Virus record (IMG/VR): IMGVR_UViG_3300025671_000055
Span: 1 to 64,000 of that record
Direction: 5' to 3' (one strand)
Length of the DNA: 64,000 bases
Source: a virus
The notes under the pieces were generated by a model. That model ran no database searches and was not told the DNA's origin. It saw only the letters and a program-made list of their open reading frames with translations. Positions 8,190 through 13,982 of the stretch are shown here, in pieces (positions within the stretch are counted from its first letter, which is position 1; each line of letters starts with the position of its first letter). Both the position numbers and the translations under genes were made by a program.

Positions 8190-8456
8190 ATGGCAAAAGC
8201 TAAAAAAGCAAAGATTAAATTCCAACGTTTTGTTGAATCCTCTAAGGGCACGCGAATGTTGATGTTCTCTAAAGTCACGGGAGATGAAGTCGTGGCTTCT
8301 CAATGTCTAACGGGATTCGAGTTCGTCTTGGACGGTGTTACTCAAGCGAAAGCTGAGCAGTACGGCAAGTCCAAGGAGGATTGGAGCGACGAGTTGGACA
8401 TCATCCCACAGGAGTACGATGGTCGTGTCGTGGGCAAGGTGGTGCGTATCAAATGA
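8190..8456 (+). CDS. Unknown basic early protein with unusual codon use
   Basis: An 88-residue protein, first gene of the rightward early region. The N-terminus is strongly basic (MAKAKKAKIKF) and the rest looks like a small beta barrel with an acidic stretch (SKEDWSDELDIIPQEYDG). It is not recognised. Codon use differs sharply from the surroundings: G- and C-ending codons dominate, giving roughly balanced base composition where neighbours are strongly AT-rich. This points to very high expression or recent acquisition. A terminator hairpin follows at once, so it is a single-gene transcript unit. Confidence 0.75.
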   Translation: MAKAKKAKIKFQRFVESSKGTRMLMFSKVTGDEVVASQCLTGFEFVLDGVTQAKAEQYGKSKEDWSDELDIIPQEYDGRVVGKVVRIK

Positions 8457-8468
8457 TGCGTACCACAC

Positions 8469-8498
8469 GAGTGTTAGTTATCTGACACTCTTTTCTCT
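8469..8498 (+). terminator. Rho-independent terminator
   Basis: GAGTGT (8469-8474) pairs with ACACTC (8485-8490) and is followed by TTTTCTCTTT. It ends the 88-residue gene's transcript. Confidence 0.7.
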
Positions 8499-8503
8499 TT
8501 CTG

Positions 8504-8580
8504 TCTTCATCATAATAGTAAGGATCTTCACGCAGGTGATAGCGCTGTGAACATCTAGAATGGATCTATTATGATGAAGA
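8504..8580 (+). ncRNA. Structured RNA with 15-bp closing stem
   Basis: Bases 8504-8518 are perfectly complementary to 8566-8580 (15 bp). Inside, TTCAC (8527-8531) pairs with GTGAA (8547-8551), extended by GAT/ATC across a C-C mismatch. No coding frame crosses it. It is either a small stable phage RNA or a processing or protein-binding element. Strand is assumed from neighbouring genes. Confidence 0.5.
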
Positions 8581-8623
8581 AATAATCTTTTAGTTTAATA
8601 ATAACATAATTACTTATAACATT

Positions 8624-8692
8624 ATGTATCAGTTAGTCATTATTGATGGAGTTCTAACGGAGTTAGACAACATCGCCAACCCTAATGCTTAA
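8624..8692 (+). CDS. Possible 22-residue peptide
   Basis: ATG to TAA encodes MYQLVIIDGVLTELDNIANP plus two residues. It lies between structured RNA elements. The spacing and AT-rich leader resemble the other small genes here, but no homology or coding signature supports it strongly. Part of it overlaps a hairpin with a GGA triloop (8653-8667). Confidence 0.3.
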   Translation: MYQLVIIDGVLTELDNIANPNA

Positions 8693-8700
8693 AGCATTGA

Positions 8701-8737
8701 TGAGCCATAGCGATTTATATTGTTATGGCTCAATTTT
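8701..8737 (+). terminator. Rho-independent terminator
   Basis: TGAGCCATA (8701-8709) pairs with TATGGCTCA (8724-8732), followed by ATTTTAT. A short palindrome AATGCTT-A-AAGCATT (8684-8698) lies just before it. Confidence 0.65.
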
Positions 8738-8807
8738 ATAATTACCTGTAGTATCATAAGAATAGGGTCTAAAATCAGGAGACAATGCTATCTTATGTTT
8801 CGCTTTT

Positions 8808-8904
8808 GGCAATGAGCGACAAGTTAGGCATACTAAATATAGCTTCGGCTTTAGTATGTAGTATCCTATTGGTGGAGCTGACTAACCTAATCATTGCCTT
8901 TTTT
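8808..8904 (+). ncRNA. Structured RNA with UUCG hairpin and terminator
   Basis: The closing stem GGCAATGA (8808-8815) pairs with TCATTGCC (8891-8898), directly followed by six T. Inside, GTTAG (8823-8827) pairs with CTAAC (8882-8886). CATACTAA (8829-8836) pairs with TTAGTATG (8851-8858) and is capped by AGC-TTCG-GCT, a UUCG tetraloop hairpin. Nested stems, a very stable tetraloop and a terminal U-run are hallmarks of a small RNA that ends in its own terminator. It is not a recognised family. Confidence 0.6.
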
Positions 8905-8929
8905 ATTTTATAACTTAATACATATTATT

Positions 8930-9160
8930 ATGACTGTTTTCAATACAATAAAAAAAGCTGAACACTACGTTGATTATAAAAACAAAAGTAAAGGTGTTCG
9001 TAATCATAATTGGTTCAGCGGATATATGTGGCAATATCTTGAGTATAAAATTGATTATGATAATAAACGTGTCATTAAAATGGGCGGATCTGATGGTTGT
9101 GGTTGTGGATGTGATATGTATACTTTTCATTATCGTGAAGTAGTTGGTAGAATTAAATAA
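8930..9160 (+). CDS. Cys-rich small early protein
   Basis: A 76-residue protein starting at the ATG at 8930; an in-frame earlier start at 8894 falls inside the preceding RNA hairpin and is rejected. The mid-region is aromatic (NWFSGYMWQYLEYKIDYDNKR) and is followed by GGSDGCGCGCDMYTFHYREV. The CGCGC cluster plus a nearby His suggests metal binding. Family not recognised. Confidence 0.65.
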   Translation: MTVFNTIKKAEHYVDYKNKSKGVRNHNWFSGYMWQYLEYKIDYDNKRVIKMGGSDGCGCGCDMYTFHYREVVGRIK

Positions 9161-9170
9161 ATTAATAATT

Positions 9171-9287
9171 ATGAAAAAGATTGTAGTAACACAACAAGAA
9201 ATTCAAGAGGCTTGCAAAAAGCAAGTCTATCGTGATAAGTCTAAGTACTATCGCAAGAAGAAGCATAAAAATGGCAGTACCACATAG
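9171..9287 (+). CDS. Small basic protein overlapping a tRNA-like gene
   Basis: A 38-residue ORF (MKKIVVTQQEIQEACKKQ, then a Lys/Arg/Tyr-rich tail). Its last 15 bases coincide with the 5' acceptor strand of the tRNA-like gene at 9273, so tRNA processing would cut its mRNA before the stop. It starts 10 bases after the preceding stop. The very basic tail fits nucleic-acid binding; function unknown. Confidence 0.5.
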   Translation: MKKIVVTQQEIQEACKKQVYRDKSKYYRKKKHKNGSTT

Positions 9288-9344
9288 GAATGATAGCTCT
9301 TATGATGGGTCTGGAATGTATAGGTTCGAATCCTATTACTGCCA
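9273..9344 (+). tRNA. tRNA-like gene, degenerate anticodon arm
   Basis: The acceptor stem GGCAGTA/TACTGCC (7 bp) and a perfect T-arm ATAGG-TTCGAAT-CCTAT are unmistakable. The rest is poor. The D-arm is reduced (CAT-AGGA-ATG), base 8 is not U, and the best anticodon stem (9295-9299 with 9307-9311) has one mismatch and two wobbles. That fold puts ATG in the loop TTATGAT and leaves an 8-base variable loop. CCA is not encoded. It could be a functional but divergent tRNA, a decaying one, or a tRNA-like processing signal. Confidence 0.55.
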
Positions 9345-9374
9345 CTAAATCATTTACTGCTGAATGGTAAATGT

Positions 9375-9513
9375 ATAGTACACAAGAATGTTAAGAATTG
9401 AATTTCTTGTATCAATAGATCTGTAAATTAAGAAGCACACTCTATACTTATTTAATTAAGAATGATATCGACTCCAGATGAGCATGAATTCCTGGATAGT
9501 TCTTGTGTACTAT
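9375..9513 (+). ncRNA. Structured RNA with 14-bp closing stem
   Basis: Bases 9375-9388 pair perfectly with 9500-9513 (14 bp, core AGTACACAAGAA/TTCTTGTGTACT). The interior holds smaller stems, including CCAG near 9474 with CTGG near 9492, and no ORF. It lies immediately after the tRNA-like gene, preceded by a CATTTAC...GTAAATG hairpin. Family not recognised. Confidence 0.5.
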
Positions 9514-9546
9514 TAAACTGTAATTATAAATTAAAAATCATATATT

Positions 9547-9978
9547 ATGAACATTTTAAATCGAAAGTTTACATTAAGCATAACAACTTTTCCTATTATA
9601 GGATTAGCAATTGGAAGAACTTCTTATAAAAAAGTAGATTCTACAAGAAAAGCAATTAAAACTACAACGTTTTTACTACACATTATATGTTTTAGTATAG
9701 AACTTAGTTCTAAAAAACTTATTGCTAGACAAGAAAACGAATTTATTCCTAAAAAGAAAACAAAGAAAAAGACATTTATAGCTAAATTGATAGCTATGAT
9801 TACTTTATTTTGCGGTCTTATGGCAGGAACAGCTTTGTATGAAGCTGCTAGACCTAGTACCGATATTTATGGAGCAAATGCTTTGATAATGGTATCAGTA
9901 TTATTTACAACATTGTTTATAGTATTAGGAATATCTTATCTTTCTATGGATCCAAATGAAAAGTATAAATATGTTTAG
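9547..9978 (+). CDS. Multi-pass membrane protein
   Basis: A 143-residue protein with hydrophobic segments at about residues 10-23, 41-53, 78-97 and 110-132, separated by Lys-rich loops (KKKTKKKT near 70-77). The pattern fits an inner-membrane protein with three or four passes. As an early phage product it might block superinfection or alter host transport; nothing in the sequence decides this. The next small membrane gene starts within its last codons. Confidence 0.7.
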   Translation: MNILNRKFTLSITTFPIIGLAIGRTSYKKVDSTRKAIKTTTFLLHIICFSIELSSKKLIARQENEFIPKKKTKKKTFIAKLIAMITLFCGLMAGTALYEAARPSTDIYGANALIMVSVLFTTLFIVLGISYLSMDPNEKYKYV

Positions 9979-10084
9979 AAAAGAACATAGGTTAGAGTAT
10001 ATAGTGGGAAGCATTTATTTGCTCCTTGTTATACTCTTAGCGAATGACCTGTATGTATTAAATAAAATACTAAATCTATTTTAA
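9971..10084 (+). CDS. Small single-pass membrane protein
   Basis: A 37-residue ORF whose ATG overlaps the upstream stop (ATGTTTAG). A basic N-terminus (MFRKEHRLEY) precedes one transmembrane helix (IVGSIYLLLVILLA) and a short tail. Coupling to the multi-pass protein suggests the two act together. Too short for family assignment. Confidence 0.5.
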   Translation: MFRKEHRLEYIVGSIYLLLVILLANDLYVLNKILNLF

Positions 10085-10086
10085 AT

Positions 10087-10200
10087 CTAACTTCCGAGTT
10101 AGGCTCTGTAAAGTCAGGGGTATTAAGCAGACAAACAAGGTATGGTGTCATCATCGCATGAATAAAACCTACTAAGACATCTAGCGCACCTTGTTATTTT
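10087..10200 (+). ncRNA. Structured intergenic RNA
   Basis: A CTAAC-TTCCGA-GTTAG hairpin (10087-10102) is followed by a larger element closed by AACAAGGT (10134-10141) and ACCTTGTT (10188-10195), with TGTC/GACA pairing inside and ATTTTATTT after it. It could be a small RNA with its own terminator or a leader for the gene at 10220. Confidence 0.4.
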
Positions 10201-10219
10201 ATTTATTTAAATCAAAATT

Positions 10220-10480
10220 ATGTTATTAAAATTAATCTTTACCCATTTATTGGGTCTAGGTATAGTCACGCCTATGAATGAGAAAAATGATGACCGCGAT
10301 TTGTATTATCTTTATGTAATAAAAGATAAAACAGCTGAAGTATTTGTCTATGAACATTGCTACGAAGAAGAAATATTATATTATATTCAAACTAATGGAA
10401 ACTTCCAGTATAATGAATGTTTTAGATTAGTAGATAATGAAGTTGTAGATGACTGTAGAATAGTAGCTAATACTGAATGA
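10220..10480 (+). CDS. Unknown acidic early protein
   Basis: An 86-residue protein. Residues 1-17 are hydrophobic (LLKLIFTHLLGLGIVT) and could be an uncleaved anchor. The rest is acidic with several Tyr and Cys (YEHCYEEEILYYIQTNGNFQYNE in segments). Its stop overlaps the start of the next gene by ATGA, so it is probably co-expressed with the secreted peptidase-like protein. Confidence 0.6.
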   Translation: MLLKLIFTHLLGLGIVTPMNEKNDDRDLYYLYVIKDKTAEVFVYEHCYEEEILYYIQTNGNFQYNECFRLVDNEVVDDCRIVANTE

Positions 10481-11106
10481 TTATGAAAAATATATTGCTT
10501 ATAGTAATGATGGGAATAGGATTGATATCTTATTCCCAATCTTCCATTGATTGGGGAGAATACGAAAAATCAAAAATCAGTAAAGTATGTGCAAATGCTA
10601 AATGGCAGACTACACAAAATGTAACTTATGATGGAAGCTATAGAATTATAGATTATCCTTGGGGAGATGTTCCTGAGAATATTGGTGTATGTACTGATGT
10701 AATTATTAGAGCTTTTAGAGCTGTTGGTATAGATTTACAAGAACACGTACATAAATCTGTAGTTAAAAATCATAAATATTATTATCCTAAACCTAAACCA
10801 GGATATGGATTGAAACCTGATGCTAATATTGATCACAGACGTGTAAAAATATTACATAAATATTTTAAATTACATTTTCCTGAAGCTGAATTAGGACTAT
10901 ATGACACTTGGATGCCAGGTGATGTAATAATTTGGCAGGATTGGCATATTGGTATACTAATTGACGAAAAGGTTGAAGATACTGATAGATATTATTGTGT
11001 TCACAATATGGGATTAGGACCTGTTAAAGAAGATTTATATTACGATGTAATTGTTCCTAGTGAATATAATATAAAAGTGTTTAGAGTTTTAAAATTTTAT
11101 TTATGA
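10477..11106 (+). CDS. Secreted DUF1287-type cysteine-peptidase-like protein
   Basis: A 209-residue protein with a signal peptide (about residues 1-20, ending SYSQ) and then a DUF1287-like domain. DYPWGDVPENIGVCTDVIIR carries the presumed catalytic Cys. NIDHRRVKILHKYFK is the family's characteristic mid-segment. PGDVIIWQDWHIGILID carries the His, and VHNMGLG follows. DUF1287 is recalled as related to the NlpC/P60 cysteine peptidases, so export to the periplasm and action on cell-wall peptides are likely. It lies in the early region rather than with the lysin, which points to envelope modification or superinfection control (inference). Confidence 0.8.
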   Translation: MIMKNILLIVMMGIGLISYSQSSIDWGEYEKSKISKVCANAKWQTTQNVTYDGSYRIIDYPWGDVPENIGVCTDVIIRAFRAVGIDLQEHVHKSVVKNHKYYYPKPKPGYGLKPDANIDHRRVKILHKYFKLHFPEAELGLYDTWMPGDVIIWQDWHIGILIDEKVEDTDRYYCVHNMGLGPVKEDLYYDVIVPSEYNIKVFRVLKFYL

Positions 11107-11231
11107 TTGAAGAGAGAAGTTATTTGTATACGTACTATAGAAATGGAGAAGAATTTGTAACTACTAATAGAGATGTAGCTTACATTAGAACGGATGAGCC
11201 TGATAATATTACTGCTCGTCTTATTGTTTAA
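11103..11231 (+). CDS. Small acidic protein
   Basis: A 42-residue ORF starting in the stop of the previous gene (ATGA overlap). It reads MIEERSYLYTYYRNGEEF and continues with VTTNRDVAYIRTDEP, with a beta-strand-like pattern. The coupling suggests it is expressed with the secreted DUF1287-like protein. No recognisable family. Confidence 0.5.
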   Translation: MIEERSYLYTYYRNGEEFVTTNRDVAYIRTDEPDNITARLIV

Positions 11232-11247
11232 TTTAAATTTTCGAAAA

Positions 11248-11415
11248 ATGAAAAATTTAGTTATGAAAAATCCAGCAGTTGTTGTTATTAGCTGGTTTGC
11301 AATTATATTTATAGTTGCAAGTTTATTGACATCGTGTGGTACAGGATATGTAACATGTGATGCATACGGTGACTCTGGGGAGAGTGTCACAGTATTGGAA
11401 GATGATAACGTTTAA
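11248..11415 (+). CDS. Small lipoprotein
   Basis: 55 residues from the ATG at 11248. A longer upstream frame is rejected because it overlaps the preceding gene and lacks a signal-like start. A hydrophobic stretch ends in LLTSC, a lipobox with the lipid-modified Cys, followed by a short acidic domain (GTGYVTCDAYGDSGESVTVLE). It is expected to be anchored in the host membrane. A strong terminator follows. Confidence 0.7.
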   Translation: MKNLVMKNPAVVVISWFAIIFIVASLLTSCGTGYVTCDAYGDSGESVTVLEDDNV

Positions 11416-11444
11416 TTTATTATCTTAGTACTTATAGTACAGAA

Positions 11445-11475
11445 AGACCTAGGAGTAAAATCCTAGGTCTTATTT
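11445..11475 (+). terminator. Strong rho-independent terminator
   Basis: AGACCTAGGA (11445-11454) pairs perfectly with TCCTAGGTCT (11461-11470), with a 6-base loop and TATTT after it. It ends the envelope-protein cluster (10220-11415). Confidence 0.8.
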
Positions 11476-11489
11476 AAAAACTTGATACT

Positions 11490-11738
11490 ATGTTGATATA
11501 TCAATATAAAATAACAGCAGTATTAGACGACTCCCACGTAATAATAGTAAATCTATTTACAGAATCGGATATGGAAAATAATATCCTAGAAAAAGAAAAC
11601 TATATGATGAATCTATTAGACGAAGGTCTAATACCTGAAGAAATCGAATTTGAAAAAGTTGGAACCTTTGATAGTTCCAGTAAATATTTCCAGTTAGCAT
11701 GCCAAGGAATAATGCGTGCTGTTGAATACCCTAACTAA
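11490..11738 (+). CDS. Unknown small acidic protein
   Basis: An 82-residue protein. An N-terminal strand pattern (IYQYKITAVLDDSHVIIVNLF) leads into a Glu-rich helix and a short C-terminal helix with one Cys. It starts shortly after the strong terminator, so it needs its own promoter. Not recognised. Confidence 0.6.
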   Translation: MLIYQYKITAVLDDSHVIIVNLFTESDMENNILEKENYMMNLLDEGLIPEEIEFEKVGTFDSSSKYFQLACQGIMRAVEYPN

Positions 11739-11766
11739 ATTTTTAAGTTTAAAGTTGAGGTAGGTA

Positions 11767-11857
11767 AGCCAAGTAGTTTAACGGTAAAACATATACACAA
11801 AAAATGGTAAATAAAGTTTTGTTGTATAAATTTTAGGTTCGAGTCCTAATTTGGCTT
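11767..11857 (+). tRNA. tRNA gene with extended anticodon arm
   Basis: The acceptor AGCCAAG (11767-11773) pairs with TTTGGCT (11850-11856). The D-arm GTTT-AACGGTA-AAAC is perfect with GG in the loop, and the T-arm TTAGG-TTCGAGT-CCTAA is perfect. The anticodon stem TATAC (11792-11796)/GTATA (11824-11828) does not close a 7-base loop. A further 6-bp helix ACAAAA/TTTTGT is stacked on it across one bulged T, with a 14-base loop (11803-11816). There are 27 bases where 7 are normal, and no U33 is in place. CCA is not encoded. It is either a tRNA carrying a 20-base insert or a tRNA-like RNA without decoding function. Confidence 0.65.
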
Positions 11858-11868
11858 CGATATACTTG

Positions 11869-12000
11869 AAAGACCATACATTGAATTGAGTCTTTAGTAT
11901 AACATTTTAATAAGCTATTGCTATTAGCATCGTCAAAAAAATAATAGTAGGCAATTGTATAAGTATGTGTGAACTTATACTCTTATGGACTTTATAAGTC
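11869..12000 (+). other. Hairpin-rich intergenic region
   Basis: Downstream of the tRNA-like gene are AAAGAC/GTCTTT (11869-11895), GTATAAGT/ACTTATAC (11957-11964 with 11973-11980) and GACTT/AAGTC (11988-12000). GTGTG in the second loop could pair with CACAC just downstream. There is no ORF. It may be an RNA leader for the gene at 12055 or a processed small RNA. Confidence 0.4.
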
Positions 12001-12054
12001 TGATCTAAAACACACAAAAATCTATATTTATTAATTATTAAAAACTATCCAAAA

Positions 12055-12570
12055 ATGGACAAGATTGTTTTAGAAAGCGCCAGAGGCGTAAGAAATGGAA
12101 AAGTACAATTAACTTTTTCTCAAATTGTTAACACAGGAGTTGCTCCTAAAAATGTACTAGGTTTACTTAATGCATCAGATGACAGATTTAACCAACAAAA
12201 ACCAAGATATGCTTGGGTTACTGGTCAAAAGTCTGATATCGAAAAGCAGTTTGGTATTAGCCTAGAAGGATTAAGTGAGGGTGATACATTGGAAATAGGT
12301 CAAGTTGATCCTCGTTTAGCAGCTCACCCTGATGTAGCTCTTAATATTCAAATTACAGAGTCTACTGAAGGTTCAGAATATGATGTGGCTAACTTTGAAA
12401 CTCGTGCAAAACGAGCTGGAAAAGATGGTGACTTCATTATGTTTGACGGAATGTATATTTATGTAACGTCAAGTGTAGTTGCTGGTGAACCACAACACAA
12501 AGTTTATTCGGAAACTACTCGTAAAGCACCAAGTGCGGGTGCTGCAATTGCAGATGCACTTAACGGGTAA
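12055..12570 (+). CDS. Unknown early protein, own transcript unit
   Basis: A 171-residue protein, larger than its neighbours and ended by a strong terminator. It starts MDKIVLESARGVRNGKVQL and is rich in short strands (FIMFDGMYIYVTSSVV), with an acidic centre and an alanine-rich end. It is probably soluble and abundant, judging by the isolated transcript. Not recognised; a nucleic-acid-binding or inhibitor protein is possible. Confidence 0.7.
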   Translation: MDKIVLESARGVRNGKVQLTFSQIVNTGVAPKNVLGLLNASDDRFNQQKPRYAWVTGQKSDIEKQFGISLEGLSEGDTLEIGQVDPRLAAHPDVALNIQITESTEGSEYDVANFETRAKRAGKDGDFIMFDGMYIYVTSSVVAGEPQHKVYSETTRKAPSAGAAIADALNG

Positions 12571-12594
12571 TAGCCTATAAACTATTTATTGGAC

Positions 12595-12629
12595 AAAGAC
12601 AGAGTTCTCAGGAGCTCTGTCTTTTTTTG
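12595..12629 (+). terminator. Strong rho-independent terminator
   Basis: AAAGACAGAG (12595-12604) pairs with CTCTGTCTTT (12615-12624) and runs into a T-tract. It ends the 171-residue gene's transcript. Confidence 0.8.
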
Positions 12630-12646
12630 TTTTAAGTAAAAAATTT
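12626..12646. repeat. 21-base sequence shared with 32630-32650
   Basis: The sequence TTTGTTTTAAG followed by TAAAAAATTT occurs here and again at 32630-32650, identical over 21 bases. Here it lies just upstream of a plus-strand gene; the second copy lies upstream of a minus-strand gene, so its orientation relative to transcription differs. A protein-binding or promoter role is possible but unproven. Confidence 0.45.
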
Positions 12647-12653
12647 AACCTTA

Positions 12654-12851
12654 ATGTTTATGAATAAGAATAATAAAACCTCTCAAAAAATTGCTAATGA
12701 TATTATCACAGATTTAGCAGATATAGCAGAAATAATAGATGAAATCCAAGCTGAAATGGATAAAAATAAAGCTGATTTATATGATAAAATAAATCAAGTT
12801 GATGAAGAACCAGATTATGAATGGCTAAGTGATGTAGCAAGAGGTAGATAA
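12654..12851 (+). CDS. Small acidic helical protein
   Basis: 65 residues from ATG 12654 (or 63 from 12660). Mostly one long amphipathic helix (IANDIITDLADIAEIIDEIQ), likely to form a coiled coil, with an acidic end (EEPDYEW). First gene of a tightly packed run of small genes up to 15310. Not recognised. Confidence 0.55.
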   Translation: MFMNKNNKTSQKIANDIITDLADIAEIIDEIQAEMDKNKADLYDKINQVDEEPDYEWLSDVARGR

Positions 12852-12852
12852 T

Positions 12853-13068
12853 ATGGCAAGATATGAATATAAGTGTTCAGAATGTGAAGAAATAGAAGTG
12901 TTCGATGAACATCCTAAAGCTCTTACAGAATGTATAGAGTGTAATGGAGAATTAAGATTACTATCTGTAGATAGTAGTTATCAATGGGAGTGCTCCGAAT
13001 GTGGAGCTCCCGTTGATAAGATGAACGAAGTATGTAGTAATAACTGTTTTAAAGCAATGATGAGATGA
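12853..13068 (+). CDS. Double zinc-ribbon protein
   Basis: A 71-residue protein. The N-terminal half (YEYKCSECEEIEVF, then LTECIECNGELRLL) is a zinc ribbon of the FmdB type with two CxxC knuckles. The C-terminal half (WECSECGAPVDKMNEVCSNNC) carries a second Cys cluster. It probably binds two zinc ions and nucleic acid or protein. It ends in an ATGA overlap with the next gene. Confidence 0.7.
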   Translation: MARYEYKCSECEEIEVFDEHPKALTECIECNGELRLLSVDSSYQWECSECGAPVDKMNEVCSNNCFKAMMR

Positions 13069-13316
13069 AAATAACAGATTTAAAAGTAGAAAAAATAGTA
13101 ATACAAGCTCACATAAATACTTTAGTGAGCTATTACGAAAAAAGATTACCTGAAATAGAACAGGAATATGAAAAAGCAACAAAAGAAGGAGCATCAATAG
13201 CTGCTTCTATAGGTAGTTTAGCAGGTTCTTATAAAGCTTGTAGTGAAGCTATGTTAATAGAATTAAAAGAAATTAAACAAAGATTAGAAAAACTAAATAA
13301 AGATGAAGTCGGATAA
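13065..13316 (+). CDS. Small coiled-coil protein
   Basis: An 83-residue protein, helical throughout (EKIVIQAHINTLVSYYEKRL; then EIKQRLEKLNKD), with a glycine/alanine break at SIAASIGSLAGSYK. It overlaps both neighbours (4 and 14 bases). No function recognised. Confidence 0.6.
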   Translation: MKITDLKVEKIVIQAHINTLVSYYEKRLPEIEQEYEKATKEGASIAASIGSLAGSYKACSEAMLIELKEIKQRLEKLNKDEVG

Positions 13317-13752
13317 TTATAAATTAGAAGATATTATTAAAGAATTTCAAAAAATAAATACTTCTTCACGTTTACGTGAATTAGTAGATAAAAGATCTTA
13401 CTTAATAGCATTAATGTATTTTAAATTCGGATTAAAAGAAGAAAAAATAGCTAGTAAAGTAAATATTAGTCGTGCTAAAGTACAATATAATAAGCATTTA
13501 CCTGCAAAATATAAAGGTCAGCCTGATTATATGTATAATATAGAAAGTCTTGCATTAAAATATCCTTTTGAATTTCCTCCTTATAAAGTAAAAAAGAAGA
13601 AAAGAAATGGAGATTTTGTTAAAGTAAGATTTACTAATGATCAAAGAAATAAATTAGTAGAAATTCGTAAAGAATTAGAACATACTGATGTAGCTATAAC
13701 AATCAGATATTTAATAAGAAAAGCATTAAAAGATAAGATATGGGAAAAATGA
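13303..13752 (+). CDS. DNA-binding protein with HTH and ribbon-helix-helix-like parts
   Basis: A 149-residue basic protein. Residues about 30-65 (LIALMYFKFGLKEEKIASKVNISRAKVQY in two helices) look like a helix-turn-helix. Residues about 107-142 (VKVRFTNDQRNKLVEIRKEL, ending AITIRYLIRKAL) follow the strand-helix-helix pattern of ribbon-helix-helix proteins. A basic Lys/Arg linker joins them. It is a candidate early regulator and overlaps the next gene by 13 bases. Confidence 0.6.
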   Translation: MKSDNYKLEDIIKEFQKINTSSRLRELVDKRSYLIALMYFKFGLKEEKIASKVNISRAKVQYNKHLPAKYKGQPDYMYNIESLALKYPFEFPPYKVKKKKRNGDFVKVRFTNDQRNKLVEIRKELEHTDVAITIRYLIRKALKDKIWEK

Positions 13753-13982
13753 AAGATTTGCATATAGATATATGTAACGCAAATAATGGGGAAATACCTA
13801 AAAATTTAACTTTAGATGATGCTGTATTAATGCGTAAATGGAATATATATAACTGGGAAGATTTTCAAGAAAAATGTAAAGAATATTCTTGTATGGGAGA
13901 TTTTGTTATAGAACAATATTTTGAAAAGTTTGATGTATATGAAGATTTGAGATCTTCAAAAGATGAGTTAGATAAATTTTAA
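13740..13982 (+). CDS. Small unknown protein
   Basis: 80 residues from 13740, or 77 from the ATG at 13749, which makes an ATGA overlap with the preceding stop and is the more likely start. Acidic, with mixed helices and two Cys. The stop is followed within a few bases by a leader that is duplicated 112 bases downstream. Not recognised. Confidence 0.55.
   Translation: MGKMKDLHIDICNANNGEIPKNLTLDDAVLMRKWNIYNWEDFQEKCKEYSCMGDFVIEQYFEKFDVYEDLRSSKDELDKF

Noticed and set aside
8894-8929. Longer start for the Cys-rich protein at 8930
   Set aside because: The extra 12 codons lie within the closing stem and T-run of the preceding structured RNA; the ATG at 8930 follows a normal AT-rich leader.
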